From assembly GCA_965200525.1 (NCBI GenBank), contig OZ241368.1:2170001-2234000 (forward strand): a DNA stretch of 64,000 nt, read 5' to 3'. Both the position numbers and the translations under genes were made by a program. Positions 1-7,869 of the stretch are shown here, one piece after another. The stretch's first letter is position 1. The number at the start of each line of letters is the position of its first letter. The notes under the pieces are model-generated. The model had not been told where the DNA came from and made no database searches. It saw only the letters and a program-made list of their open reading frames with translations. Source of the DNA: JANNPJ01 sp965200525 (lineage in GTDB: Bacteria > Actinomycetota > Actinomycetes > Actinomycetales > Kineosporiaceae).

Positions 1-954
1 CGCGGCCTGCACAAGTCCTACGGCGGGCGGATGGTCCTCGACCGTCTCGACCTCGATGTGGCCGAGGGCGAGGTGGTCGGGCTGATCGGGGCCAACGGGG
101 CCGGCAAGACCACGGCGGTGGAGTGCCTGCAAGGCCTCCGCCGCCCCGACGGAGGCTGGGTCCGGGTCCTCGGCCTGGACCCGGTCCGGGACGCCGAACG
201 GTTGCGGCCCCAGCTCGGCAGCCAGCTGCAGGACTCGGGGCTGCCCGACCGGCTGCGGGTCGGCGAGGCGGTCGAGCTGTTCGCGACCTCACGCTCGACT
301 CGGGGCGACGACCTGCTGGAGCAGTTCGGGCTGAGCCCGAGGCGCCGCTCGGCCTTCGCCTCGCTCAGCGGCGGCGAGCGGCAGCGGCTGTTCCTGGTGC
401 TGGCCCTGCTGAACCGGCCGCGACTGGTGATCCTCGACGAGCTGACCCAGGGTCTGGATCCCGCTGCCCGCCGGGAGGTCTGGTCGGCCGTCGCCCAGCT
501 GCGTGCGGCCGGTACCACCGTGCTGCTGGTCACGCACGAGCTCGACGAGGCCGAGGCCCTGTGCGGGCGGGTGGTGGCCCTGCGCTCGGGCCGGGTACTG
601 GACGCCGGCACCCCGGCCGAGCTGGTGGCCCGCCATGCCCGCTGGGCCACGGTCAGTTTCGCCGCGACCGGGATCGACGTCCGGCCCGAGGGGGTCGACG
701 AGGCCCGGGCCCGGTTGCGCCGGTTGCCGGGCGTGCGCGACGTGTCGTACCAGGACGGCGATCTGAGCATCCGGGGTGAGCGTCAGGTGATCGCCCAGGT
801 CGGCGCCTGGCTGGTGGAACTCGGCCGCATTCCGCCGGATCTGAGGGTCGAGGTGCCCGACCTCGAAGCAGCCCTGCTGGCGCTGCTCGACGACCCGGCC
901 GCCGCCACCGAAACCGCCCGGCCCACCACCGAACCGATCGGAGCCCCCTCGTGA
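1..954 (+). CDS. ABC transporter ATP-binding protein (5' partial)
   Basis: ATPase of a two-component drug- or antibiotic-type ABC exporter, acting at the inner face of the membrane. The frame is open at base 1, so the first residues lie outside the window. Visible motifs are Walker A GANGAGKTT (about residue 30), Q-loop region, signature LSGGER (about 122) and Walker B LVILDEL; the D-loop reads DELTQGLD, with Leu where the family usually has Pro. A C-terminal regulatory extension follows residue 215, as in DrrA/CcmA-like ATPases. Its TGA overlaps the GTG start of the permease by 4 nt, so the two are translationally coupled. Substrate cannot be told from sequence. Confidence 0.93.
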   Translation, partial: RGLHKSYGGRMVLDRLDLDVAEGEVVGLIGANGAGKTTAVECLQGLRRPDGGWVRVLGLDPVRDAERLRPQLGSQLQDSGLPDRLRVGEAVELFATSRSTRGDDLLEQFGLSPRRRSAFASLSGGERQRLFLVLALLNRPRLVILDELTQGLDPAARREVWSAVAQLRAAGTTVLLVTHELDEAEALCGRVVALRSGRVLDAGTPAELVARHARWATVSFAATGIDVRPEGVDEARARLRRLPGVRDVSYQDGDLSIRGERQVIAQVGAWLVELGRIPPDLRVEVPDLEAALLALLDDPAAATETARPTTEPIGAPS

Positions 955-1739
955 GCAGCACCGTCCTCGACCCGGCCACCGCCCCCGTCACCGGGGCCCG
1001 GCACCGGTCGGCCCTGAACCGCCTGATCCGGACCGAGATCCGGCTGATGATCCGCGACCCGCTCACCCTGACCTTCGTGTTCGCCTTTCCGATCGTGACC
1101 ATGCTGATCATCGGCGGGTCGTTCGGCCGCTCCCCGGACGAGTCCTTCGCCGGGGTGGACCCGGCCCACTGGTATGTGGCCTCGTACTTCACCGTCGTCG
1201 TCGGGGCCACCGGGCTGGTCAGCCTGCCGGTGCACATCGCCTCGTACCGCGAGCGGGGCGTGCTGCGCCGGTTCGCCGCGTCCGGATTTCCCCGGTGGTC
1301 GTTCGCCGTGGCCCAGCTGGCGGTCGGGCTGGCCACGATCGCGCTCGGCTCGGCGCTGCTGCTCGCGGTGGCGGCTCCGGTGTACGGCGTGCCGCCGGTG
1401 CACGACGGGGGGCGGGTCGTCGCCGGGGTGGCGGTCGGGGCCGTGGCCTTCGTCAGCCTGGGAATCCTGCTGGGAGGCGTTCTGCGGTCGGCCCGTTCGG
1501 CTCAGGCCGTCGGGTTGCTGCTTTTCTTCCCCTCGTTCCTGCTCGGCGTGGGCGGGCCACCGCCGGCGGTGATGGGAACGGCCCTGAAGAACATCTCGGC
1601 CGTCCTACCGCTGGCCCTGGTGACCACGGCGATCCGCGACCCCTGGCTGGGGCTCGGGCCGGGGACGGGCGCCCTGATCGTGGTCAGCGTCATCGCCGTC
1701 CTGGCTCTGGCCCTCTCGGTCCGCCGCACCGCGCTGTGA
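951..1739 (+). CDS. ABC-2 type transporter permease
   Basis: Integral membrane permease partner of the preceding ATPase, 262 aa with about six hydrophobic segments and the ABC-2 layout: cytoplasmic N-terminus, a membrane segment near residues 40-60 containing FAFPIVTMLIIGG, and a cluster of four or five segments after residue 120. The GTG start overlaps the upstream stop (GTGA). A histidine kinase and response regulator follow directly, an arrangement common for actinobacterial exporters that respond to envelope stress or antimicrobials. That functional link is inferred from neighbourhood only. Confidence 0.9.
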   Translation: MSSTVLDPATAPVTGARHRSALNRLIRTEIRLMIRDPLTLTFVFAFPIVTMLIIGGSFGRSPDESFAGVDPAHWYVASYFTVVVGATGLVSLPVHIASYRERGVLRRFAASGFPRWSFAVAQLAVGLATIALGSALLLAVAAPVYGVPPVHDGGRVVAGVAVGAVAFVSLGILLGGVLRSARSAQAVGLLLFFPSFLLGVGGPPPAVMGTALKNISAVLPLALVTTAIRDPWLGLGPGTGALIVVSVIAVLALALSVRRTAL

Positions 1740-1769
1740 CCACAGCCCGGTGAGCGCGGGGCTCGAACT

Positions 1770-1775
1770 TATGAT
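1770..1775 (+). promoter_or_regulatory. -10 box of a leaderless promoter for the histidine kinase
   Basis: TATGAT, followed by seven bases and then ATG at 1783, which would place the transcript start at or next to the start codon. It favours ATG 1783 over the upstream in-frame GTG at 1750. No clear -35 hexamer is visible. Confidence 0.45.
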
Positions 1776-1782
1776 GCTGGGC

Positions 1783-2901
1783 ATGGGCGAACGAGCGGCG
1801 CGGTGGGCGGCTCCGGCGGCCGTCGCCGTCCTGGTCGTCGTCGGCGCGGGCCAGAGCATCGGTCAGGGCCACCAGAACCGGGCCGCGGTGGCCATCGCCG
1901 CGGTCGTCGCGATCGCTCTCACGCCGGCCCTGCGCGCCACCGGGCTCCGGCTGCCGGCGGCGGCCGTCGTCATCGCCGTCTCGGTCGCCGTGATCTGCGA
2001 CGCCTCGGCGTCGAACCTGGGCTGGTTCGCGCTCTGCGTGCTGGCCGGCACCTGTGCTCTGGAGGCCGGCGCGGCGACCGCCGTGCCCTTCACGGCCGGC
2101 GTGCTGGGCCTGCTCGTCGCCCAGTGGGTGGCCCTGAGCGACGAGCCGGGCTGGCTGAACTGGCTCGCCGGCACGGTGTTCACCACCGTGGTCTGCCTGA
2201 TGGCCCGCCGCCAGCTCGACCTGGTGGAGCGCCTGCGCCAGGCCCAGGCCGGGCTGGTCGATCGCGCCCGGGCCGAGGAACGCCTGCGGATCTCCCGCGA
2301 GCTGCACGACGTCGTCGCCCACGCGCTGACCGTGTCGCTGCTGCACCTCGGCAGCGCCCGGCTGGCGGTCCAGGACGATCCCGGCGAGGCCGAGGCGGCG
2401 CTGGAGCAGGCCGAGCAGCTCAGCCGGGCCGGGCTGGCCGAGGTCCGCCAGGCCGTCGGCCTGCTGCGGGACCAGGGCTCGGCCGGCGTCGTGCCGCTGC
2501 CCGACGCCGCGGCCCTGCCCCAGCTGATCGAGGGCTTCCGGCGGGCCGGCGTCACGATCTCCTACGAGGTGAGCGGCGACCCCGGCATTCTCACCGCGAC
2601 CGCCGGCCTGACCGTGTACCGGATCCTGCAGGAGGCGCTCACCAATGCCGCTCGCCACGCCGCGGGCAGCCCGGTCCGGGTCCGGCTGGAGGTCGCGACG
2701 CTCACCCGGCTGCTCGTGGACAGCACCACCGGCCCGCGACCACGAGCCGAGCCGCCCGCCGCGACCGGCCCGGGCCACGGGCTGCGCAGCATGAGCGAGC
2801 GGGCCGAGGCGCTCGGCGGCCGGACGGACGCCGGGCCCTCGCCGAGCGGGTGGCGGGTGCGGGCCGAGTTCCCGACCGAGCTCGTGGCCCGGCCCGGATG
2901 A
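1783..2901 (+). CDS. NarL-type sensor histidine kinase
   Basis: Membrane sensor kinase that autophosphorylates on His and passes phosphate to the adjacent response regulator. About four or five N-terminal membrane segments (to roughly residue 140) are followed by a HisKA_3 dimerisation domain with the phospho-acceptor His in SRELHDVVAHAL (about residue 175) and a HATPase_c domain with the N-box LTNAARHA and a G-box GHGLRSM. I chose ATG 1783 because of the TATGAT box just upstream; GTG 1750 would add 11 residues. ATGA overlap with the response regulator shows an operon. Probably senses a condition that controls the upstream exporter. Confidence 0.9.
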   Translation: MGERAARWAAPAAVAVLVVVGAGQSIGQGHQNRAAVAIAAVVAIALTPALRATGLRLPAAAVVIAVSVAVICDASASNLGWFALCVLAGTCALEAGAATAVPFTAGVLGLLVAQWVALSDEPGWLNWLAGTVFTTVVCLMARRQLDLVERLRQAQAGLVDRARAEERLRISRELHDVVAHALTVSLLHLGSARLAVQDDPGEAEAALEQAEQLSRAGLAEVRQAVGLLRDQGSAGVVPLPDAAALPQLIEGFRRAGVTISYEVSGDPGILTATAGLTVYRILQEALTNAARHAAGSPVRVRLEVATLTRLLVDSTTGPRPRAEPPAATGPGHGLRSMSERAEALGGRTDAGPSPSGWRVRAEFPTELVARPG

Positions 2902-3569
2902 TCCGGGTCCTGCTGGTTGACGACCAGGAGCTGATCCGGGCCGGACTGCGGGGCATCCTGCGGACCCGGTACGGCTTCGAGATCGTCGGCGAGCTCGCCG
3001 ACGGCATCGGCGTGGTCAGCGCGGTCGAGAGCCTGCGCCCCGACGTCGTGGTGATGGACGTGCGGATGCCCGGCCTCGACGGGGTGAGCGCGACCGCCCA
3101 GCTGCGCCGCCGCGACGACGCGCCGCCGGTGCTGGTGCTGACCACCTTCGAGGACGAGGAGATCCTGGCCGGCGCGCTGCGGGCCGGCGCGGCCGGCTTC
3201 CTGCTCAAAGGCGTGCCGGCCGAGGACCTGCAGCGAGCGGTCCGTTCGGTCGCCGCCGGCCAGGCCTGGCTGGACCCGGCCGTGACTCACCGGGTGCTGG
3301 CCGCCTACCGCGGCACGCCGGCGCCCCGGCGGCCCGCTCCGGCTCTCGGCGGGCTGACCGCTCGCGAGCGCCAGGTGCTGGCCCTGATCGGGTCGGGCCG
3401 CAGCAACGCCGAGATCGCCGCCGAACTCGTCCTCGGCGAGGGGACGATCAAGACCCACATCAGCCACATCTTCGCCAAGCTCCAGCTGCGCGATCGGGCC
3501 GCCGCGGTGGTTTTCGCCTTCGACCACGGCCTGGTACGGCCGGCCGGACCGCCGTCCTCAGGTCGCTAG
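2898..3569 (+). CDS. NarL/FixJ-family response regulator
   Basis: DNA-binding response regulator, 223 aa. The receiver domain has the acidic pair DD at residues 8-9, phospho-acceptor Asp54 in VVMDVRMPG, and the conserved Lys in GFLLKG. A LuxR-type HTH lies at about 155-215 (LTARERQVLALI, then GTIKTHISHIFAKL). It starts at ATG 2898 inside the kinase stop codon (ATGA), so kinase and regulator are made together. Likely target is the ABC exporter promoter outside the window; this is inference from gene order. Confidence 0.93.
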   Translation: MIRVLLVDDQELIRAGLRGILRTRYGFEIVGELADGIGVVSAVESLRPDVVVMDVRMPGLDGVSATAQLRRRDDAPPVLVLTTFEDEEILAGALRAGAAGFLLKGVPAEDLQRAVRSVAAGQAWLDPAVTHRVLAAYRGTPAPRRPAPALGGLTARERQVLALIGSGRSNAEIAAELVLGEGTIKTHISHIFAKLQLRDRAAAVVFAFDHGLVRPAGPPSSGR

Positions 3570-3583
3570 AGTCTTCAGGACGT

Positions 3584-3603
3584 CGCCGGCCGGTCAGCCG
3601 GCG
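3584..3603. terminator. Bidirectional hairpin terminator
   Basis: A perfect 7-bp stem CGCCGGC/GCCGGCG with a 6-base loop sits between the convergent response regulator (ends 3569) and dgdA; the dgdA stop codon lies in the loop. There is no T-run on either side, as is usual for GC-rich actinobacterial terminators. Confidence 0.5.
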
Positions 3604-4907
3604 GTCGGCGTCCGAAGGGTCTCGGTCAGGGCGCGGTCGAGGATCTCCAGGCCGGCGTCCAGGTCAGCGTCCGAGATGGTCAGCGGCGGAGCGACCCGGA
3701 AGATCCCGCCCATGCCCGGGAGCTGCACGATGTTCATGTGCAGGCCGTGGCGCAGGCAGGCGCTGGTCACGGCCTGTCCGAGCTGGTCGGCCGGCTCCTT
3801 GGTCGCCCGGTCGGTCACCAGCTCGATCCCCTGCAGCAGGCCCCGGCCGCGGACGTCGCCGATCACCTCGTGTCGGGCCTGCAGGTCGAGCAGGCTCTTG
3901 CGCAACCGCTTTCCGAGCAGATTGGCCCGCGCGACCAGGTCGTCCCGCTGGATCACCCGCAGCACGGTCGAGCCGACCACCGCCGCCAGCGGATCCGAGA
4001 CGTGGGTGGTGAAGAACAGGAAACCCTTCTCGTGGCAGTGCTGTTCGATCTCGGCGCTGGTCACCACGGCCGCGACCGGAAGGCCCGCGCCCAGGGTCTT
4101 GGACAGGGTGAGCAGGTCGGGCACCACGCCGTCACGTTCGAAGGCATACATCGTGCCGGTCCGGCCGAGGCCGGTCTGGGCCTCGTCGAGGATCAGCAGC
4201 ATGCCGCGCTCGGTGCACTTCTGCTTGAGCGCGGCCAGGTAGCCCTCCGGCAGTTCGATGATGCCCCCGGAGGACAGGATCGGCTCCACCAGGCAGGCGG
4301 CCAGGCTGCCGGCCGACTGCTGGTCGATCAGGGCGAACCCGTAGTCGAGCTCGGCCTTCCAGTCGTAGCTGCCGTCGGGCCGGCGGAACGGCGAGCGATA
4401 GGCGTTCGGCGTCGGCAGCACGAGGTTGCCGGCCAGCGGGGGGCCGTAGCCCGAGCGCCCGGCCGAGAACGTGGCCGCGGCCGCGCCCGAGGTCATGCCG
4501 TGCCAGGACCGGTCGAACGAGACCACCTCGTAGCGGCCGGTGAACAGCTTGGCCATCTTCAGCGCGGCCTCGTTGGACTCGGCTCCGGTGCTGAGCAGCA
4601 TCACCTTCTCCAGCGGAACCGGTAGCGAACCGGCCAGGGTGACGGCGAGGTCGACCACCGGCCGGCTCAGCATGCCGCTGAAGAGGTGGTCCAGGGTGCC
4701 CACCGCCTCGGTCACCGCGGCCACCACGTCCGGGTGCGAGTGCCCCAGCACGGCGCTCATCTGACCGGAGGTGAAGTCGAGGATCGGGGTGCCCGCCTCG
4801 TCGTAGACGTACGACCCCTGCGCCCGCTCGATGATGCGGGGAGTGAAGGACGCGCCGTAACGGACGACGTGCCGGTCGACGTCGGCCCAGAACTCGGTGT
4901 CTTCCAC
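3594..4907 (-). CDS. dgdA: 2,2-dialkylglycine decarboxylase (PLP-dependent, class III aminotransferase fold)
   Basis: Cytosolic PLP enzyme that decarboxylates dialkylglycines such as 2-aminoisobutyrate and transaminates pyruvate. The 437-aa protein aligns by eye along its length with Burkholderia cepacia DGD: TSGQMSAVLGHSHP, LDHLFSGMLSRPVVDLA, STGAESNEAA, SWHGMT, EPILSSGGIIELP, LDEAQTG and LTLSKTLGAGLP. Lys270 is the PLP Schiff-base lysine. Residues that distinguish DGD from ordinary aminotransferases (Gln49, Trp135, Met138, the Ser pair at 212-213 and the Arg in GIFRVAPPL) are kept. Start is GTG 4907 with GGAGGAG 8 nt upstream. No dgdR-like LysR regulator is adjacent. Other class III aminotransferases are less likely. 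Confidence 0.85.
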   Translation of the reverse strand: MEDTEFWADVDRHVVRYGASFTPRIIERAQGSYVYDEAGTPILDFTSGQMSAVLGHSHPDVVAAVTEAVGTLDHLFSGMLSRPVVDLAVTLAGSLPVPLEKVMLLSTGAESNEAALKMAKLFTGRYEVVSFDRSWHGMTSGAAAATFSAGRSGYGPPLAGNLVLPTPNAYRSPFRRPDGSYDWKAELDYGFALIDQQSAGSLAACLVEPILSSGGIIELPEGYLAALKQKCTERGMLLILDEAQTGLGRTGTMYAFERDGVVPDLLTLSKTLGAGLPVAAVVTSAEIEQHCHEKGFLFFTTHVSDPLAAVVGSTVLRVIQRDDLVARANLLGKRLRKSLLDLQARHEVIGDVRGRGLLQGIELVTDRATKEPADQLGQAVTSACLRHGLHMNIVQLPGMGGIFRVAPPLTISDADLDAGLEILDRALTETLRTPTAG

Positions 4908-5012
4908 GGTTTGCTCTCCTCCGCTGCGGGGCAGGTCCGATCGGCTCGCCTCGACGAGCCTCTCACCCTCCCGGCGCGCGGACCAGACTCGGCCCCCGCC
5001 CGCCGGATGGCG

Positions 5013-5018
5013 GATACT
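5013..5018 (+). promoter_or_regulatory. -10 box of a leaderless promoter
   Basis: GATACT followed by seven bases and ATG 5026; no SD is visible. This fixes the start of the DUF6817 gene. Confidence 0.45.
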
Positions 5019-5025
5019 CGGCTCC

Positions 5026-5586
5026 ATGACCGACCGCGTGGAGGAGATCCGGTCCCTGCTGCGGCGCCGGGAGGCCACCGGCATCGCCCACCCGGGCGGA
5101 ACCCTCGCCGGGCATCTCGAGCGGGTCAGGGAGCGCCTGGCCCGCGACGGAGCCCGCGAAGACCTGCAGCTGGCCGGCCTCGGACACGCCATCTACGGCA
5201 CCGCCGGCTTCGACGTCCCGCTGGTCAGCACCGCCCACCGGGAGGCGATCCGGGACATGCTCGGCCCCGAGGTCGAGCTGATCATCTACCGGTACGGCGC
5301 CACCGACCGGTCGCAGACCTGGCCCGGGCTGGCCGCCGGGCAGCTGTGGGACCGGTTCGACTCGTCGGTCGAGACCCTCGACCCGGGCGACCCGCAGGGG
5401 CGGGCCGACCTGCGGGACCAGGCCGACCTGAGCATCGTCGACGAGCTCGACGTGCTGGAGCACGCCGAGCCGCCGGCCGCCCGGCATGGGGCCCAGCTGG
5501 CCGAGCTGGTCACGGCCTGGCTGCCGATCCTCTCCCCGGCCGTCGCCGAGGACGCCCGGCAGACGCTCGAACGGCTCTCGGGCTAA
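5026..5586 (+). CDS. DUF6817 / HD-like domain protein
   Basis: Soluble 186-aa protein with the DUF6817 pattern: HPGGTLAGHLERVRERLA near residue 20-40 and LAGLGHAIYGTAGF near 50-65, which places His and Asp residues as in HD-superfamily phosphohydrolases. No biochemical role is established that I know of; a phosphohydrolase-like activity is only suggested. It is transcribed divergently from dgdA across 118 bp, and its TAA overlaps the stop codon of the convergent trmB. Leaderless start. Confidence 0.75.
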   Translation: MTDRVEEIRSLLRRREATGIAHPGGTLAGHLERVRERLARDGAREDLQLAGLGHAIYGTAGFDVPLVSTAHREAIRDMLGPEVELIIYRYGATDRSQTWPGLAAGQLWDRFDSSVETLDPGDPQGRADLRDQADLSIVDELDVLEHAEPPAARHGAQLAELVTAWLPILSPAVAEDARQTLERLSG

Positions 5587-6368
5587 CCGCCCGGACGGCG
5601 GGCGAACAGGTCGGTCACCCGGTGTCCGCGATCCAGCCCCCGGGCTTCGTACCGGGTCACCGGGCGCCAGGCCGGCCGTTCCCGGGGGCCGTCGGCCACG
5701 ACCAGGCCGGGTTCGGCCGCCAGCACCTCGATCATCTGCTGCGCGTACGGCTCCCAGTCGGTGGCGCAGTGCAGCAGGCCGCCGGGGGCCAACCGGTCGG
5801 CCACCAGGGCCGCGAACCCGGCGTCGACCAGGCGCCGCTTGTGATGGCGCCCCTTGGGCCACGGGTCCGGGAAGTACACCCGCACCCCGGCCAGACCGGC
5901 CGGGGCGATCCGCTGCTGCAGCAACTGCCGGCCGTCTCCCACCAGCACCCGGACGTTGTCCAGCCCCTGCTGTTCGAGGCCGAGCAGCAGGGTAGCCACC
6001 CCGGGCGTGTGGACGTCGGCGGCGAGCACGCCGGTGGACGGGTCGGCCGCCGCCATGGCCAGGGTGCTGCTGCCCGAGCCGAAGCCGATCTCCAGCACCA
6101 CCGGGGCCGCCGTCCCGAACAGCGCGGGCAGGTCGAGCCGGTCGTCGCCGTCCGGGACGGCGAACCGGTCCAGCAGCGTCTCGAGGGCCGCCCGGCGGGT
6201 CGCGCCGATCCGGCTGCGGCGCAGCTTGTAGGACCGCAGCCCGACCTCGGCCGGGTCATCGCTACCGATGCCCATGCCGGGGCCGGTGCTCATGCCGGTG
6301 CTCATGCCGGTGCGGTCGGCGTCCTCGGTGGCGATGGAGCGGGAAGTCACGGGACCATCATCCGGCAC
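5583..6368 (-). CDS. trmB: tRNA (guanine-N7-)-methyltransferase
   Basis: Cytosolic SAM-dependent enzyme making m7G46 in tRNA variable loops. The SAM-binding motif VLEIGFGSGSSTL (about residue 90) and the family hallmark YFPDPWPKGRHHKRRL (about residue 165-180) are both present. The N-terminal 40 residues are poorly conserved and contain a perfect 12-bp in-frame duplication encoding MSTG twice (around 6283-6312). GTG 6368 is used here; GTG 6350 is also possible. The stop codon overlaps the stop of the convergent DUF6817 gene. Confidence 0.92.
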   Translation of the reverse strand: MPDDGPVTSRSIATEDADRTGMSTGMSTGPGMGIGSDDPAEVGLRSYKLRRSRIGATRRAALETLLDRFAVPDGDDRLDLPALFGTAAPVVLEIGFGSGSSTLAMAAADPSTGVLAADVHTPGVATLLLGLEQQGLDNVRVLVGDGRQLLQQRIAPAGLAGVRVYFPDPWPKGRHHKRRLVDAGFAALVADRLAPGGLLHCATDWEPYAQQMIEVLAAEPGLVVADGPRERPAWRPVTRYEARGLDRGHRVTDLFARRPGG

Positions 6369-6430
6369 CCCGGGCCGGGCGACCGGTGCCGGTGGGGAAT
6401 TCGAGCACCCGACCGAAGGGCACTGCCGAC

Positions 6431-6898
6431 ATGACCGACTCCCGGCCCCCGTTCCCGCCGTTCGACCTGGACGCCGCCGTCACCAAGGTGCAGGCCGCCG
6501 AGGATGCCTGGAACACCCGCGATCCGCAGCGGGTGAGCCTGGCCTACACCGAGGACTGCACCTGGCGTAACCGCGACGTCTTCCTCACCGGGCGGCCACA
6601 GATCGTCGAATTCCTGACCGCCAAGTGGGACCGCGAACTGGACTACGTGCTGCGCAAGAGCCTCTGGGGGTTCCGGGAGAACCGGATGGCGGTCCGGTTC
6701 CAGTACGAATGGCACAACGCCGAGGGCCAGTGGTTCCGCAGCTACGGCAACGAACTGTGGGAGTTCGACGAGCGCGGGCTGATGAGCCGGCGCGAGGCGA
6801 GCATCAACGACGTGACGATCCGTGAGGACGAGCGGCGCTGGTTCGGCCCTCGACCCGAGGACGAGCGGGGCCGGGGGCACGACATCGTGCTCCAGTAG
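6431..6898 (+). CDS. Nuclear transport factor 2-like protein (DUF1348)
   Basis: A 155-aa SnoaL/NTF2-fold protein with the DUF1348 signature: VQAAEDAWNTRDP near residue 20, YTEDCTWRNR, and FQYEWHNAEGQWFRSYGNE followed by RREASIND. Members are small cytosolic proteins of unknown enzymatic role. ATG 6431 has a GAAGGG SD 9-10 nt upstream. Divergent from trmB across 62 bp; no operon partner is apparent. Confidence 0.85.
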   Translation: MTDSRPPFPPFDLDAAVTKVQAAEDAWNTRDPQRVSLAYTEDCTWRNRDVFLTGRPQIVEFLTAKWDRELDYVLRKSLWGFRENRMAVRFQYEWHNAEGQWFRSYGNELWEFDERGLMSRREASINDVTIREDERRWFGPRPEDERGRGHDIVLQ

Positions 6899-7056
6899 CG
6901 CCGCAATCCGCCCTCGACACCGGGTCCGCGTCGCCGGGTCCGTTTCGCGGGTCAGCTTCGCCGGGTTCGGACCGGTTGAGCCGCAGAAGCCCGGGGCTGG
7001 GCCCGGCCGGGCAATACTCCAGGCGGATTCTCGAGGTTGAGAACCGGGCTGCTTCT

Positions 7057-7062
7057 TACGAT
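7057..7062 (+). promoter_or_regulatory. -10 box upstream of the metalloprotease gene
   Basis: TACGAT with nine bases before ATG 7072. No SD is visible, so the mRNA is probably leaderless or nearly so. Confidence 0.35.
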
Positions 7063-7071
7063 GAACCAGCC

Positions 7072-7848
7072 ATGAAGCCCTCGCCCGGTCGCCGCTCGCC
7101 CGCGGTGCGAGCCGCCGTGGCGCTCGGTCTGATCGCCGTCGCGGTGCTCGGCCTGGCGCCGGTGATGGCCCTGGGCGCGACCGAGGCCGGCGCGACCAAC
7201 ACGCCGTACGTGGTCAAAACGGTCCGGCTGGCCAGCAACAGCGTCACCACCGCCCGCTGGAACCCGTGTCAGCCGGCGATCGCCTGGCGGAGCAACCTCC
7301 AGGGCCTGCCGGCGGCCGCCCGCCCGGCCCTGCTCAACCAGCTCCGGCAGGCCTTCACCCGGCTCGCCGGGGCCGACGGGATGAAATACCACTACCTGGG
7401 TGACACCGACTTCGTGCCCCGGCAGAACAACCTGGTCGCCCAGCCGGCCGACATCGTGGTGGCCGCGGTCAGCAAGTCGGCGACCGACTTCGACTTCACC
7501 GACACCTCGCTCGGCTACGGCGGGGCACTCTGGGCCACCTGGTACGGCGACTCCGGCGAGGGCGCGGCGATCGTGCGCGGTTACGCCATCCTGGTCCCGT
7601 CGGGCCTGGCCAAGCTCAAGCCCGGGTTCGGCGCCGGGCGGTCCCAGGGCGACCTGATCCTGCACGAACTGGGCCACGCCACCGGGCTGGAGCACACCGC
7701 CGACCACGGCCAGCAGATGTTCGCCACCCTGACCCCGGCCGCCCCTCGCGGCTACGCCCGCGGCGACCTGGCCGGCCTGAGCAAACTGGGCATCCGGCCC
7801 GGGTGCATCGACATTCCGGCACGGGTCAACGTCAAGGACTACAACTGA
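7072..7848 (+). CDS. Secreted matrixin-like zinc metalloprotease
   Basis: A 258-aa exported protein: basic N-terminus (SPGRRSPAVR), hydrophobic core VALGLIAVAVLGLAPVMALG and a likely cleavage site near residue 40 (GATEAGA). The catalytic motif LHELGHATGLEH at about residue 198-209 is an HExxHxxxxxH zincin motif with a following Met in a turn-like DHGQQMF segment, so Zn2+ binding and peptidase activity are expected. The preceding domain has the strand layout of matrixin-type peptidases (NPCQPAIAWR near the mature N-terminus). The GGDEF/EAL gene follows after 21 nt. Substrate unknown. Confidence 0.85.
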   Translation: MKPSPGRRSPAVRAAVALGLIAVAVLGLAPVMALGATEAGATNTPYVVKTVRLASNSVTTARWNPCQPAIAWRSNLQGLPAAARPALLNQLRQAFTRLAGADGMKYHYLGDTDFVPRQNNLVAQPADIVVAAVSKSATDFDFTDTSLGYGGALWATWYGDSGEGAAIVRGYAILVPSGLAKLKPGFGAGRSQGDLILHELGHATGLEHTADHGQQMFATLTPAAPRGYARGDLAGLSKLGIRPGCIDIPARVNVKDYN

Positions 7849-7869
7849 GCCGGTTCGCCGCCGATAGCA

